From positions 29,365,920-29,429,919 of the forward strand of contig CM034599.1 of assembly GCA_020091685.1 (NCBI GenBank): a DNA stretch of 64,000 nucleotides, in the 5' to 3' direction. Positions 28,681 to 41,300 of this stretch are shown here, in pieces (the stretch's first letter is position 1; every line of letters starts with the position of its first letter). A program made the translations under genes and the position numbers. This DNA is from Lutjanus erythropterus (Eukaryota; Chordata; Actinopteri; Lutjaniformes; Lutjanidae). The notes under the pieces are model-generated. The model was not told the origin of the DNA, made no database searches, and was given only the letters and a program-made list of their open reading frames with translations.

Positions 28681-31286
28681 TTTGGGTGACAGCACAGAGT
28701 CAGAGACACTCACGTTTCCCTTGAGGACCAGACACAGATCAGCATCACTGCTCCGGCAGCCCAATCCATTCATAGAAGATCCAGTCAAGTAAAGGCGTGC
28801 CACTGTAAGAGACAGACTAAGTGAATAAGAATCACAACACAAAATGAGACCGGAGTGTGACTTTGTGTTTCATACACACCTGCATAGATGCGCTGTATGT
28901 CTTGCTGCAGCCGTGTCCGGCACATCTCTTTCCGGGCCAAATCGGAAGTCTGCTGCTGGCACGCCTCAAACAAATCCACCATCTGACCACTCAACTGAGG
29001 GCACAAACACACAGGGCACACTGACTAAACCAAGCACAGCTGCATGTACACACAGTCATACTTACTCATCTGCAGTTTAAGGTCATCTGAATATACAATA
29101 CCTTGTCCTTAGCATAGGCCTGCAGGCTGCTGGAGCTTTCTGGGACAGCAGGCACCTGAGGGTGGGGATGGGGTTGAGGGCTGGAATAAGAGCGGTCAAA
29201 ATCTAATCTTGATGATCCTGCCACCACATGATCATGATGTCGAGAGGGAGGGGCCCGAATTAATGTGTGAGGCGGAGAGTCAAGGCGTTGGCGCTTCACA
29301 ACATGGGGGCTGTATTCATCACTCTGCCTCCTGGAAAAAACATTAGGGTTAGGAAACAAGTAACAAGATATGTGATGGATAAAACTGTACTTTCAGGTCA
29401 GTCTCTAATTTGATTTAGAAATAAACACCCTGATGACAATCTCTATTGTGTTAGGGTGACAACCAAAAGAGACAATTTCCTACAACCCCAATTCCAAAAA
29501 AGTTGGGACATTGTGTAAAACACAAATAAAAACAGTTTTCAATGATTGGCAAATACTTGATTACAGTACAAAGTCGAGGCCTTTAATATTCACACTGAAT
29601 CTGAATGTCATGCTTGCAACAAGTTTCAAAGTTGAAGTTGAAACAGGAGTAACAAAAGACTGGTTGTGGAATCCTGTTTTGAACATTCCACAGGTAAACA
29701 GGTTTTATTGCTAATAGGTGACAGTGTCATGATTGGTATGAAAATCCTTGAAAGGCTCAGTAATTCACAAGTAAGGATGGGGCGAGGTTCACCACTTTGT
29801 GAAAAATGTTTCTTAATGCACACCTGCAGGGAATCTTATAATTTCACCATCTACAGTCCATAATATAATTAAAGAGGCAAAGAATCCAGACAGTAGGGGG
29901 CAATGCCGATATCCAATATGGCATTACTATGACCTTTGGCCACTCAAGCAGCACTGCATTAAAAACCCACATGACTGTATAAAGCATATTACATGGCCTC
30001 AGAAACACTTGGAAAGACTTTGCAATGGAAAGCAAAAGCCACATATCAACAACATCCAGAAATGCTGCCAACTTCTCTGGGCCTGAACCCATCTGAGATG
30101 GACTGATGCAAAGAGGAAGAGTGCTGTGGACTAATAAGTCCACATTTCAAGATGTCTGGATGTTGGAAATCATAGACATTGTGACCTCCAGGCTTAAGAG
30201 GAAAAGGACCATCCAGATTGTTACCAGCATCTGTGACAGTATGGGGGTGTGTTAGTGCCCACAGCATCATGGACATCTGTCATACCTGTGAAGGCCTCTT
30301 AATGCTGAAAGGTGCACAGCAATTTTGGAGCAACATATGTTGCCATCTGTGTCTTTTTCAGAGACATCTCTGCTTATTTCAGCAAGACAATGCCAAGACA
30401 CATCTGCATGTGTTACAACAGCATGGCTGTCCAGTACTAGACTGACCTGCCTGCAATCCAGACCTGTCTCCCATTGAAAATGTGTGATGCATTATGAAGC
30501 GCAAAATACTACAGCAGAGACCCTGGACTTTCAAAACTCCATCAGTAAGTGTCCACAGTTCCCAAACACTCACTGAGTGTTGGTAAAAGAAAAGCTGATG
30601 TATCACAGCGGCAAACATGCTTCAGTCCTAACTTTTTTTTTTGGAGCATGCTGCAGGCATCAAACTCAGAATGTGTGTATATTTACAGAAAAACAATGAA
30701 GTTCATCAGTTTGAATACTAAATATCTTCTCTTTTTTACTATACTCAACTGAATATAGGTCAAAAAGTATTTGACAATTGTTCCATTTTATTCTAATTAA
30801 CATTTTGCACAGCATCACAGCTATTTTGTAATTGCACTCACTTCCATTATAATTCTGCCACAATATGTTAAAAGCAAATGTTCATAAGATGGGGGTGAGG
30901 TTACAGATATCTAAGCACAAGGCTGAGATTATTCAGCTTGAATAAATGATAAAATTACGTACTTGCGCCCACTGGTAATAGTTGGCGTGCGAGGAGGATG
31001 GACTGGAGGGGTGGATGATGTGGGCTTCCATTCATATGAAGGCAATCTCTCCAGCCCAGGAACAGAGAAGCTACCAAACAGACACACACATGTTACTGTT
31101 AACTACTGTTTCACTGATGTTGCTGATGCCTAGTACACCAGTGCACTAGTTTCCTCTTCACCCTCACCTGTTGTCACCAGCCGGGCTTTGGTGGTTGTAG
31201 TCGTAGTACCAGGGCACAGAGGGCGGTGGGTACAGGCCGTTACTGTAGGCTGACCGCCCCCTCGATGCAGCGCTGCGGGGGAACAT
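24278..31286 (-). CDS. tent2: tent2 (gld2/papd4), non-canonical poly(A) RNA polymerase
   Basis: Adds adenosines to 3' ends of cytoplasmic mRNAs and some microRNAs; it depends on RNA-binding partners because it lacks an RNA-binding domain (family knowledge). Exons in order: 31286-31168, 31070-30963, 29330-29102, 28994-28880, 28802-28714, 28121-28064, 27769-27703, 27605-27529, 27339-27211, 27111-27068, 26193-26057, 24775-24684, 24564-24485, 24364-24278. All are GT-AG with compatible phases, giving 476 residues (human 484). Landmarks: CQQQTSDLARKEMCRTRLQQ, GSSMNGLGCRSSDADLCL, RTQLIRAKVPIL, LEFDLNVNNTVGIRNTFLL, INDASKGTLSSYTLVLMVLH, PPYISRNQSSLGELLLGFL, VISVREAKALP, WRNKYICVEEPFERNNVARA. The three catalytic aspartates are present. 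The 150-residue N-terminus is poorly conserved and low-complexity, as in relatives. Confidence 0.97.
25552..25607. other. Perfect 22-bp stem, 12-nt loop hairpin in a tent2 intron
   Basis: The left arm at 25552-25573 starts TGTTGGAGCTTCACTG, and the right arm at 25586-25607 is its exact reverse complement. The loop is TCAAATTCAGGG. It lies in the intron between the exons at 26057-26193 and 24684-24775. It is short and perfectly paired, unlike a typical pre-miRNA. Function unknown. Confidence 0.85.
26319..26957 (-). mobile_element. Truncated Tc1/mariner-like DNA transposon (copy 3)
   Basis: The left end carries ACAAACCCCAAATCCAAAAA, and the family block TGGATGGCAGCATATGTTGC is near 26780. The right end, TTTACATTTTACACAGCGTA, lacks the terminal GGGTTTG part. 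A large internal part is missing compared with the copy at 29482. It lies in a tent2 intron. Confidence 0.65.
27529..27605 (-). CDS. tent2: tent2 exon with the third catalytic aspartate
   Basis: Codes SDLEFDLNVNNTVGIRNTFL and LRSYAY (residues 262-287). The Asp at about residue 267 in LEFDLN is the third metal-binding carboxylate of the nucleotidyltransferase fold. The sequence is nearly identical to human VEFDLNVNNIVGIRNTFLL. Confidence 0.96.
28147..28620. mobile_element. Foldback MITE with TTAAAGGG ends (copy C)
   Basis: The left end is TTAAAGGGACAGTTCACCCC and the right end GGGTGAACTGCCCCTTTAA, a near-perfect inverted pair with TTAA at the outer edges. It is closely related to copies A and B and lies in a tent2 intron between catalytic-domain exons. 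Confidence 0.85.
28645..28678. repeat. (CA)n microsatellite
   Basis: Pure AC dinucleotide run right after MITE copy C, in a tent2 intron. Confidence 0.95.
28714..28802 (-). CDS. tent2: tent2 exon with the DxD catalytic motif
   Basis: Codes VARLYLTGSSMNGLGCRSSD followed by ADLCLVLKGN. GSS plus Asp-Ala-Asp (residues about 210 and 212) is the helical-turn and metal-binding signature of DNA polymerase beta-like nucleotidyltransferases. In human the motif is GSSLNGFGTRSSDGDLCL. Confidence 0.96.
29482..30838 (+). mobile_element. Tc1/mariner-like DNA transposon with transposase remnant (copy 4)
   Basis: This is the longest copy. The left end reads CTACAACCCCAATTCCAAAA followed by AAGTTGGGAC; the right end is a decayed match near TTTTGCACAGCATCACAGC. 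On the plus strand a decayed DDE transposase is recognisable around 30218-30500: SVTVWGCVSAHSIMD, FQQDNAKTHLHVLQQHG, PACNPDLSPIENV, CIMKRKILQQRPW. The DNA-K-TH and NPDLSPIEN motifs are typical of Tc1/mariner (IS630) transposases. The frame contains in-frame stops, so it is dead. It lies in a tent2 intron. Confidence 0.8.
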
Positions 31287-31760
31287 GCTGCGGGTCTTCA
31301 CAGAGTTCCAGCATCAATTCCACTCATCTCCTGTCGTATCAGAGCAAAATTATACATACAGGTATTAAAACAAAAGCATTTAAATGACAACTATTGCTAT
31401 CATCATTACTGAACTACTCACCAACAACTCTGGTAATGTCACTTCAAGTTTAGCAGGAAACCGAAACTTAGCGTTGATCGGTCAACAAAGCGAGCTAACT
31501 CGTTTAGCAGCCTAGCTAACTTAACGCTAGCTAATTCAAATGTCGCTTACGATTTTATCACAAAAGTACATCTGTTTCTCTGCAGATTCAGGTGGCGAGT
31601 ACGTCCATGAAAATGTTTCACTAAATGTTGAAAAACGTTCACTCGTGAACGGAACTCTAAAACACTTACCAAATTGCATGTCACTTGTACACAAACCTAA
31701 GGTGCTAGTTTAGTTTCGTAAGTACACACTTCCGCATGGATGCCATGACGTAATGGAACT
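31287..31760 (-). promoter_or_regulatory. tent2: tent2 5' UTR and probable promoter
   Basis: Upstream of the start codon on the minus strand there is a possible 5' UTR exon ending TTTG|GTAAGT (31664-31673) and a matching acceptor CGACAG near 31330. A half-CRE, TGACGTAA, lies at 31747-31754. The start of transcription is inferred near 31.7 kb. Another possible non-coding donor (TTG|GTGAGT) occurs near 31420. Confidence 0.45.
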
Positions 31761-34700
31761 CGATTTAAAGGAGCCGTGGCCATGAAGGGTAAAAAAACAC
31801 CCAAAAGGCTACAGAGCACTGTGCTGTATCATTAATACTGGACAGTGAAATCAAGACGACTATAGTTCTTAAAATTGTATTTAGTTGTTAATATTTTTTT
31901 TTTCAGTTGAGTTTAGTTTTAGTTAGTTCCAGTGTGGGTTTGCTCGTTTCATTTCATTGTTATTGTTTAAAAATGTCTAATTTTACTTTAGTTTTTATTA
32001 GTTTCTGTATTAGTTTTACCCTTTTTATCATAATATTGAGGATAATTACCAGTGAAAGCACTTATGAAGTTCGGAGTGGGTATTACAATACAAACACAGC
32101 ACCCTGTGAGGGCAGTTCATTCACAGTCATGTAGACTAGTCTAATAAGTCTAACTAGTCTATACCAGTCTAATAAACATATGCATCAATTCCTCATCATG
32201 TTTGTTGTGCTGAGATTTGACCAAATTGACAAAGACTAAAACTAAAGACACTTCCTGTGTGTTTTTATTTTATTTTATCTTTTCAGTTAACTAAAATGTT
32301 ATCTAACTGTTTTTTACACTTACTTTTAGTTTTTAGTTTACTTTTAGTTAGCCATAATAAGCCTTATTAAGATTTTAAAAGGTCGGTGCGTCAAGACTTG
32401 AACTGATGATAGCTGTGACTGTCTGTCAACATGCTCTTTAACTCTTTGTTTAAGATACTCAGTATCCAAATAAGTTTAATTTGAATATAGAGCTTTGAGC
32501 GGTGAATCAGATAAGCCCACCTACTAATAAAATCACCATGGCTGCTGACCTGTTGTTCATTAGTCAAAATTTATCTCTAGATGACATCTTCACTACAGTC
32601 ACTCTGTCTCAGCTGCTTCGCTGAATTGCTTGATTCCACGTGTTTGAAATGAATTGTTCAATTCCAAATGTTTATGTCTGTTTTATGGTGTGGATTCCCT
32701 TCAGAAGTCCACTATGGTACATCACTAATAAGATAAAAGCAATGAGAAAACAATAGGACTGACAGCCATCATTGTCAGTGGACACTAAATTGACAGATTC
32801 AGTTAGAATACAAATTAAAAAAAAAAAAATTATTGTCATTAAACACAGGTATAAAGAAATTACAAATTGTTTCCCTCTGTGCAGTTAGAAAGGTATTAAC
32901 ACATAAAAATATAAAACAAATAAATAAAAGCAGATCCAGACAAACAGCTGTAACAGCAGCAGCCTTTTAAGTAGATAAAGGCTTTCTACATTTTACATAT
33001 ATTTACACATTTTACTGGGTTTGTAAATTTACAAAAAAAAGTGACTGTTACCAACAAAATTAACAAGAGACTGTGTAATTTTTGGTTTTGTTATTGTATT
33101 GATTTTTGTTACTGCTACTTCTGGGGCTTTGTGACTTCTGTGACCCACCAGGCCATCATCATTTCATTCATTTCATTCATTGATTCTGGAGTCACTCCAT
33201 AGGCTCCCTGAGCTCCTACATCATCAGCTATTAGTTATTGTAAATAAAACTGGCGTACGCCATGTTATATAGACATTTCTAAATTGAGTGGTGCCCTCCT
33301 TTAAAGAGGCATTATTCAACTATCAGAGACCCACACAAAATATTCCCCCAAAAAATTAAACTATATGTTTTAACTCCAAAGAAAGTTTGTGTCCAGGCTG
33401 CCGTAACATTTTAAGTTGACTAGATCTGAAAAAAAAAGTAGAGGTAATTTTGCAGTGCTTCAAAACAAATAAGGTGTCTGAGTCAGATATACTTGTTCAG
33501 TTCAGCTTTTGTTCAATGTTTCATTCAATATTGTGGAAAAAAATCAACCATGACTTATCTTAAAGTGTATTAGACACAAAGCAAGCTTTAATCATATATA
33601 TCTATATATATTCTTTAAATTATAAAAGAAGGATCTGTTACCTTTCTCTAGGAAGACAATTTATGATTTATGATTTCATTTAGCAGAGACTTTTATCCAA
33701 AGCCACAAACATCTGAGAGCAGATACAACACAAGCAAGGATCTAGTCAGGAGAGAGCAACACAAGTGCCATGAAGCAGAGATTAACTCTGAAAGGATGTA
33801 GGTGCCTACAGGCTGTGCAAATGGCAAAGCACAGAGTGCATAAGATACACTGGATTTTTTAAGGATATTTTGTGCAGTCAATCAAGTGCAAAGGTGTTCT
33901 CAAAACAGCTGGGCCTTCAGTCTTTTCTTGAAGACTGAGAGGGACTCTGCTGATCAAACAGGATTTAATGACTTGATTGAACTCTGTAAAGTACAATTAT
34001 TCGACTTATCATTTCATGTCAGTGTTCTGAAACTAAATAATAGACATTTTAAGTTCAATTTACTTGAATAAATAAAACTTGTAATTTACGTTGCAGCTAC
34101 TACAAGTAGTTTTTAACTGGATATGTAACTGTGTCAATTTTTACTAATGCCCATATGACCTATGCAAGCTAAGTGCGAGAAAATTTGCTATTTAGTTGTC
34201 CTTAATGGCTGCCACTGGGAGAGATTCTCCTTGAAATCAGATGAGCCTATGTTTACATTTTATCAGGCAAAGTTACAGTTACGTTAGCCAGTTAAAAAAA
34301 AAGCAGGAATACATTATTATTTAGATTATTTGTTTTTGACATTATATTTTGTTGTCATTATGGTGGAAACAGTACCACTTTTCTCCACAGGAGGCCCCAC
34401 AATCAACAAAATATGAAAGTTCCTTGTTGTACCTTTAAGTTAATGACAGAAGAGAAGATGATTCTTCTAAAGTTTTGTATGATTTTTAGTGTAAAAAGAA
34501 CAAATGACGAATATTCATTGAGTCGCATGTTTCAATAATTTTAATGCTATTAGATGGATGTTTGCAGGCCTCCACAGACGATTGATTTATTGATAATGAC
34601 AGACAGCAGCCCAAACAACTCATGGAGCATGAAGTGCGTTGTTTATTGGGTTGTTAATTGTGTTATATTTAAGAAAGCACAGACCAGACCAGACATAGTA

Positions 34701-34842
34701 ACACAAGAGTAATGCTGCCAGTAGGTTAAGAAAATTTAGGGAGGGAAACTGGAGTGACATCTTCTTTTAGTGAGAGGACCACTTCTGAACAAACTTCTTA
34801 TAAAACAAAGCATCAAATGGCATCAGTCCCTTGAGCACCGAG
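31761..34842. other. Intergenic region between divergent tent2 and homer1
   Basis: No exon was recognised. It contains AT-rich low-complexity sequence, a MITE-like repeat at 33390-34085 and a CATTTAGCAGAC-type repeat piece inside it. Confidence 0.5.
33390..34085. repeat. Composite repeat: TTTTAAGTTGA family with an insertion
   Basis: The left part has CTGCCGTAACATTTTAAGTT and the right part GACATTTTAAGTTCAATTTA before GAATAAATAAAAC. Both match the repeat at 45250-45717. Inside, 33672-33730 reads ATTTCATTTAGCAGAGACTT and TTATCCAAAGCCACAAA, a different, very common fish repeat, so one repeat seems to be nested in the other. Confidence 0.5.
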
Positions 34843-34850
34843 TGACGTCA
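34843..34850. promoter_or_regulatory. homer1: Palindromic CRE in the putative homer1 promoter
   Basis: TGACGTCA is a full cAMP-response element, and a half-site TGACGT follows at 34869-34874. Both lie in a locally GC-rich patch about 0.9 kb upstream of the homer1 start codon. Homer1 is an activity-induced immediate-early gene, and CREs are reported in the mammalian promoter (established knowledge). Confidence 0.5.
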
Positions 34851-34874
34851 CTGCGGAGGACGGGGTCGTGACGT

Positions 34875-35772
34875 AGGCAGTTCAATACTGACAGCGAGCT
34901 GAGTGGGAGGGAGGGAAGCGGATGGATGCATCAGCCAGATGTGGAGCGGTTTGGGGGGGCGGGGTACACACAGAGGTCTGTGGATAGGCTCGGATCAATA
35001 AAGCACACATAATATAACTACACAGCATAGAAACTGCAGGATATTTCAATCTATGCAAACGACCTCTCATACCAGCACTGGTAAGGAAAGCATGGATTTG
35101 TCATGTGAATCATGAGAAAAAGGCATAAAGTGATGTTGCAGAGACGTGATTAGGTGGTGTGGGGTTAGTGCTGGAGCCACATGAGGAATCGGCTTTATTA
35201 TAGAAATGCATGAGTGTGTGGAATAGCTGTAGTCTGGGCGAGAGAGTGGGGGTGTAGCATGTGAGCCTATGGTAATGAGAGAGGGAGGGAGAGGAGGAGA
35301 GAGACGCGGGTGGACAGTGTGATGCTGTGCGTTATCTTCTGCCTAAATGAGGGTTGTCTTTCCCAGTTCAGGCAGCAGGGCTTCTCCACCCTTCCAGCGA
35401 GGATCTGTAATTTACACGACAACAGCAGGGCGCCTGTCGGATCTCCATTGGGCTCTGGTGCTGGATCTCCCACGGCGCCGCTGCCTCTTCTCCATCACCA
35501 AACCCTCAACTACGCCGAAGGACGTGAAGATCCGATCTCCGTGCCATGTGCAGAACGACATGTATGCGTGATTTCATGCGGTGACAGCGGAGGGGAATGG
35601 AGCAGTTGTCATCAAATTCCTGCAGACGCACCGACGGTGATACACTGAGGGCTGTCGTGTAGAGAGACAGAAGACCTTCATATATACGCAGCAGCCAATC
35701 CGAGAGATTCGTTTTTATTGCCAGTGAAAAGGATCAGTGGTCAGGTGTCAGGCTTTCATGTCAACCACAACA
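34875..35772 (+). other. homer1: homer1 5' UTR/promoter-proximal region
   Basis: GC-richer than its surroundings, with purine-rich stretches around 35277-35310 and several upstream ATGs. It probably includes the transcription start and a long 5' UTR, as in mammals. A separate non-coding exon cannot be excluded. Confidence 0.4.
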
Positions 35773-37774
35773 ATGGGGTAAGTGTGATTATTATCCCACA
35801 GGCTGACTTTTCCTTTCCCTCCTCTCTGTATTCATATCAGCTGCGGCTGCCTCACAGGCAGGGATGAACTTCCCTGTCATGGAAACCAATAATAACCCGA
35901 CCGGGTGTATATATGATTTAAAATGTGCTCCTCTGTCTTACATTCTGTTTTATAATCCTGATGGTGGATAGTTCATGTAGTGTCGCCTGTCTAACATGTG
36001 TGAGCCTTGATGTGCTGCACATTAAAACCATGAATTCAGAGACACATCTTATCCCTTTTTTTTTTTGGTAAGATAGAAATGCATGTTAGGCCCAACATGC
36101 TGGTGCAGAAGTTGCCCCATCATCAAACTTTTAGGATCAGAATAGTGGGTTAATCGGCAGTGCTTCCAAAAGTGGGACTGTGGCCCCCTACTTGTCCAGT
36201 TAGGCAAGTGGATCAGAAGTCTACATATACTGGTAAATTTTTACTTGCCCCTGTGAAAATTATTGTATTTATTAGCAATTACAAAATAACAAAGACTAAA
36301 GTTAATCATCATGTTAGTCTAGGGCTGCAATATAAATAAAATGTCCACAGTGAGGTCTCTAAATGTCTCATTTTGTCAGTCCAAAACTCAAAGATATTCA
36401 GTTTAATCAAACGATAAACAGAGAAAAGCAGGAAATCTCTATATTTGAGGGTCTGAAAAGAGCGTTTTCTTCCATTTTGCATGAAAATTACTGTCATCTT
36501 TAACTGATTATCAAAATTGTTTCATAGTTAAATTCTGTTTTGTCACTTGCTTAGCCAGGCAAGTGAGGTGCTAGATTTACTGGCCCAATGTGGCATTTTT
36601 CTTGCCCTGGGCGAGCAGGCGAACCTTATTGTTGAGCCCAAGGGGTTTTTGGGTGTTCTCAGCACAATGAAGCAAAGCTTAAATTCCCTTTTATTGCACT
36701 AGAACAATAAGAGAGTGGAGAAAGATGCTGATTTTTCTAGGTCTCTCTGTCCCACTGTTTACTCCCCACCTACATTACAGACAGTTATGTAATTCTGAAA
36801 AAAGGCATGTGTAACAACAGCATTTCTTCTCAAACAACGATCTGTGGTATGATGTTCTGTACATACTGTTCTGCGTCTTGTTCTAGGGAAGGTTTGGCAA
36901 CAGTGTCATGTCAGAAGCAGGGGAATGTCAATAGCTTGCAATGCTGCACGGGGCTCCAGTGACAGAACGTGGCTTCCTGTCTCTATGGCAGCACACTGGC
37001 CGGCCGCTACCTTACACATCGTCAACAACAGGCAGTGAGATATCCGCCTGGTGCACAGCACTGCTCATTTGCATGTCCCCCTAACCCTGGACTCAGCGGT
37101 CCATTTCCCCCACCAAGCCCGCCGTCCATTAACAGCTGTCTCCCGCAGTTCATTGTGATTAATTGCACAGCAGGAGGTTAACAATATGGCACAGGCATGG
37201 TGCGATTTCAAGGCATCAGCCAAAACTCCTGCATTAACTATTTACAATACACTGGAGGCTTCCCAGGCGCCCACTCTGCCCTCCTACAGTGTGGGCAGCA
37301 CATCATTCAGCGGTCTCCCACTCAGCTTCAGCACTCCACTGGGCCCTGCCATACTGGTGACTAAGTTACTGTTATGCAACTGACTCAATGACTCAATTGA
37401 TCTACAATGGAATAAATTGTAAACTGATTCAAAGCACTCTGCTGCATGCAATGTGTCTGTTAAAGTCTGAATATGTGCAGGTGCAGATGAAAACATACAT
37501 AGGTGCCGATCTTATGTCTGGCTGCCTATCTGGCAATAATAGCACAGACAGATAGAGTCATATTTCACTTCCGGCCTGGTGGCTGAATACCAAACCACTT
37601 ACAGTTGTAATGGTAATGGCACAGAGGAGAACATTAGTGCTGGTCGAGGACTGGAGATGCCTATCAACACTCTCTCTGGTGAGCTCTCACTTCCTTGGGC
37701 AAATGCAATCAATGCACAGACGGACTCAGTTTCTCTCCTTTGTCTTTGCTCATTTGTGTGGGTGTGTGTGTTAG

Positions 37775-37805
<31 letters not shown>

Positions 37806-38142
37806 TTACAGGCACATCTCAGGTCATTCAAGCTGCTCCCAGTAGATAGAGCAACAGGGAGCTCTCTCATTAATGACCTCTCTCTACCTTAAATAAGATC
37901 TACTTCCCTTCGAGCTCTGCTCCGTTGAATTAATGAAAAACTCTGGAAACCGGGACAACTTTTCAATGGAGGCAGGTGGAGGTGGAGGTGGCAAGGGAAA
38001 GTGAGATCTCGTGAGATGGACCATTGCATTATGCTTCTGTTTCACTGTCAGCGTTTGCAGAAAGAAAGAAAGAGGGGCAGCTGCATAGTTAAAGGGGAGA
38101 CACTGAAGTAGAAAATAAAATGCAGCCTTTTGTAGTATAAAA

Positions 38143-38190
<48 letters not shown>

Positions 38191-38302
38191 GCTGTTTTGT
38201 TACACTCTGTGACTCGAAGACTGAGTGTTCACATCTGTGCATCAAACCCCTGAAGCACAAGATGTGCTATAGGCAACACCTGTTGCCATCCTGGAACTGC
38301 AG

Positions 38303-38351
<49 letters not shown>

Positions 38352-41300
38352 CATGTGAAAGGCCCTGTAGGCATTGGTACAGTGTTGTTCAGCGATCAAT
38401 ACCTATGTCAACATGTGTAGAGCTGAGGTGTGTGCATTACCTCAACATATTTTAAGGGTCCAGTGTGTCGGGTTTACAGGGATTTATTGGCTGAATATGG
38501 CAGAATTTGAATATAAGATTCTTAAGTATATTTTCAGAAGTGTATAATCACATGAAAGCTGTATTTGTTGTCTTTTCAGTGTCTTAGAATGAGACATTTT
38601 TTCTGCAGAGGGTGCACGTCCACCATGTTGAACTGCCATGTCTCTACAGTAGCCCAGAACGGACAAACACTGGCTTTAGACACAGCCTTTTGTATTTTGT
38701 GTGAGTTCTACGGCCACCGTAGGTTCTCCTACATGCTTGGAAGGGGAGGGTTAGGGGAGGTATTTGCAAGTGCTAGACAGCTACATGCCAATAAATCTTA
38801 TATCAGGGTCGGTTCACCCTGATTACAAAATGCAACAAACAGTGACATGCAAGAAGATTTTGTCTTATATTTTATTTTACACCATTTCTAATTTTAAAGT
38901 TGTGGTCCACAACATCCACAGGCGACTATTTCTATGGTAGATTTTTTTCAATGAAAACTATTCAAAATGAGGACTGTAGATTATCAGATTAATGGAGAAA
39001 TTGTTTTTGCAAGATTTCTCGTTTGAAAACCAGGGAGAGATATTTACAGTTCATGATTCAATTTATCATTTAACTCCAATGTTATTATCTATGAAATATA
39101 AAAGAGGAACAGAAGGTTTCATATATTTTCACCATGGTAACTGTTGTGCTGTAAGAAACTATGAAGCAGGGCCACTGATAAAACTGAGTAATGACTAAGT
39201 CACTTTGTAAACCGTGTCAGAAACTCATAGTTTACATTCCCAAGGAATGGTTCAATATAGTGTATTTAATTATCTATGTATAAGACAGAGAAGATAATTC
39301 ACTTGATAGCCTTTGGATGAATCTTTCAAAGTTTTTTGTATAAAACTTAACACAAGCAAGTAGTTAGTAAAAGAAGAAGAGTGATATGAAGCTGCTATAA
39401 CGAGCAGCACCCTCTGTTGGCCAAAACAAGTACAACTGAGACGTGATTGAGACGTCGGCCTATTTTTCAGTTAAATCTCTAGCCAGGGACAGGCCACCAA
39501 AAGCAGAAACTGTCCCCAGAATCTCCAGTGTACTGGGGTGGAGCGAGAAATTTCTCAGGCAAATAAAATCATAACTATTTTGGCTAAATACCACTAGAGC
39601 TAAGTGACAAAATATAGATCCTTTTGTAATTTGGCAATCTTCTCTGTTTTCCAAAAATGTAAAGAAATTACTGTAATTTTCGGCAAAATAAACACTGAGA
39701 AGCTGGTATTTCCATTTTAAAGGTTTACTGTGAAAATTGAAGCATTTCAAAATTCCATTCTTTATTATATAAGTCAAACACAGACTAATGAACTCCAGCT
39801 GAAAGCTACGTGCCATGATGTACACACCACCATTTTTGCTACCAACTAGGGATGTTAATGAATAATGAATTGATTAATCACCGTTAAGAATTTAACCAAT
39901 TAAAAATTTATTAATAGAGTGCATTTCATGTACCATTTCTCTGAAGCTCACTGGTTTTCTCATGGTTTGTTTTTTCTGCCTTGTTAGTCTAGATATGACA
40001 GTAATTGTACCCCTCTTGACATCGTTCTGGACAGACAAGAGCCGCTGTTTAAAGCGATAACGTTATTGTTTTATTATTCTGTTCCTTTAAATTGTTTGTA
40101 CTTTGTGAATTAATGTTTTACATAGCTAATGCGCTGCTTAAACTGAGAAAAACGTGGGCTTTTTATCTCTTAACTAACTATTAATGATTAATCCATCAGA
40201 TTGTTAAATTGTTCAGCTGTGAGTTAATTAAAATGTACAAATTTGCAACAACAATAATTTAAGACTTAGTTTTCCAGAAAACATCATCATACCTTGGGCA
40301 GAAATGTCAGGGTTTTATATATTATATTATAAATATAACACAACATACTGTATATCTGCGTATTGCTTTTCTTGATATGGTTCTTACATGCCCATCCATT
40401 CATCATATCTTTATCCTCACACAGAAGTAAAGAAGAGCGTCTCAGACACACAGCCTGTTCATGTATCTGTTTGACCAGTTCCCTTACAAACTCTTCTTGC
40501 ATCCCTGAAAGTTCAGATTTTAGCACCCATAGTTCACGTAATTGTTGATACCACACTGTGTAGCAGTTTAGAGCTTCCCACTCCCTTCATCCTCTTCCCA
40601 ACGCTCCATCCTCACCTACATTCATCACCTCCTCCACGCGCTCCTCATCCCTCCCTCCCTCCTTCTCTCACTTCATCACTCTCCCTCCCTCTCTCATTCT
40701 GCCCGCCTGCTCTCTCTGTTTTAACATTCACGTTCCATCACCTGCCCTTGTGTCACGCAGTACACTCTGCATGCTTAACACCTTTTCCTCCTCCTCCTCC
40801 TCTTCCTCCTCCACACTTTATCCTTTACCACTCATTCGCATCCCACTAATTTACCCCCTTGCTCTTATGTTTCCTTTTTTCCTCTCCATACGCCTCTGTC
40901 CTCCACCATTTCCTCTGACCATGTTCCCCCTCTTGTTTTCACGTTCACAGCCTTATATGCACTTCTTTAATACACTGATGGAAGATAGACAGCATCTTAA
41001 AGCTTTCCCTGCTGCTTTTGTTGCATCCCTGTTGCTAAATCTGCGTAGCTGCCATGCAGTCTACATGCTGCTGCATGAGTTCAGGATCAGCATGCTCTGA
41101 ACTGACCTCTGTGCAATCCCATAACTGCTAACTCCGTCTGGCTATTGGCTCAGACCAGAATTGCTGCAGAAAAGACAGTGGTGGGTGCATGTATTGACAG
41201 ATCTGATGCCTTGTGTTATGGATATGCCTGCTTTTTAGGAAAGAAGACATAGATAGAAATAATAAGAAAGCAGCATTCAACTTAAATCAAATTCCATCAT

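Noticed and set aside
40750-41100. Ser-rich 116-codon frame
   Set aside because: Product of a TCC/pyrimidine-rich tract; low complexity and no homology.
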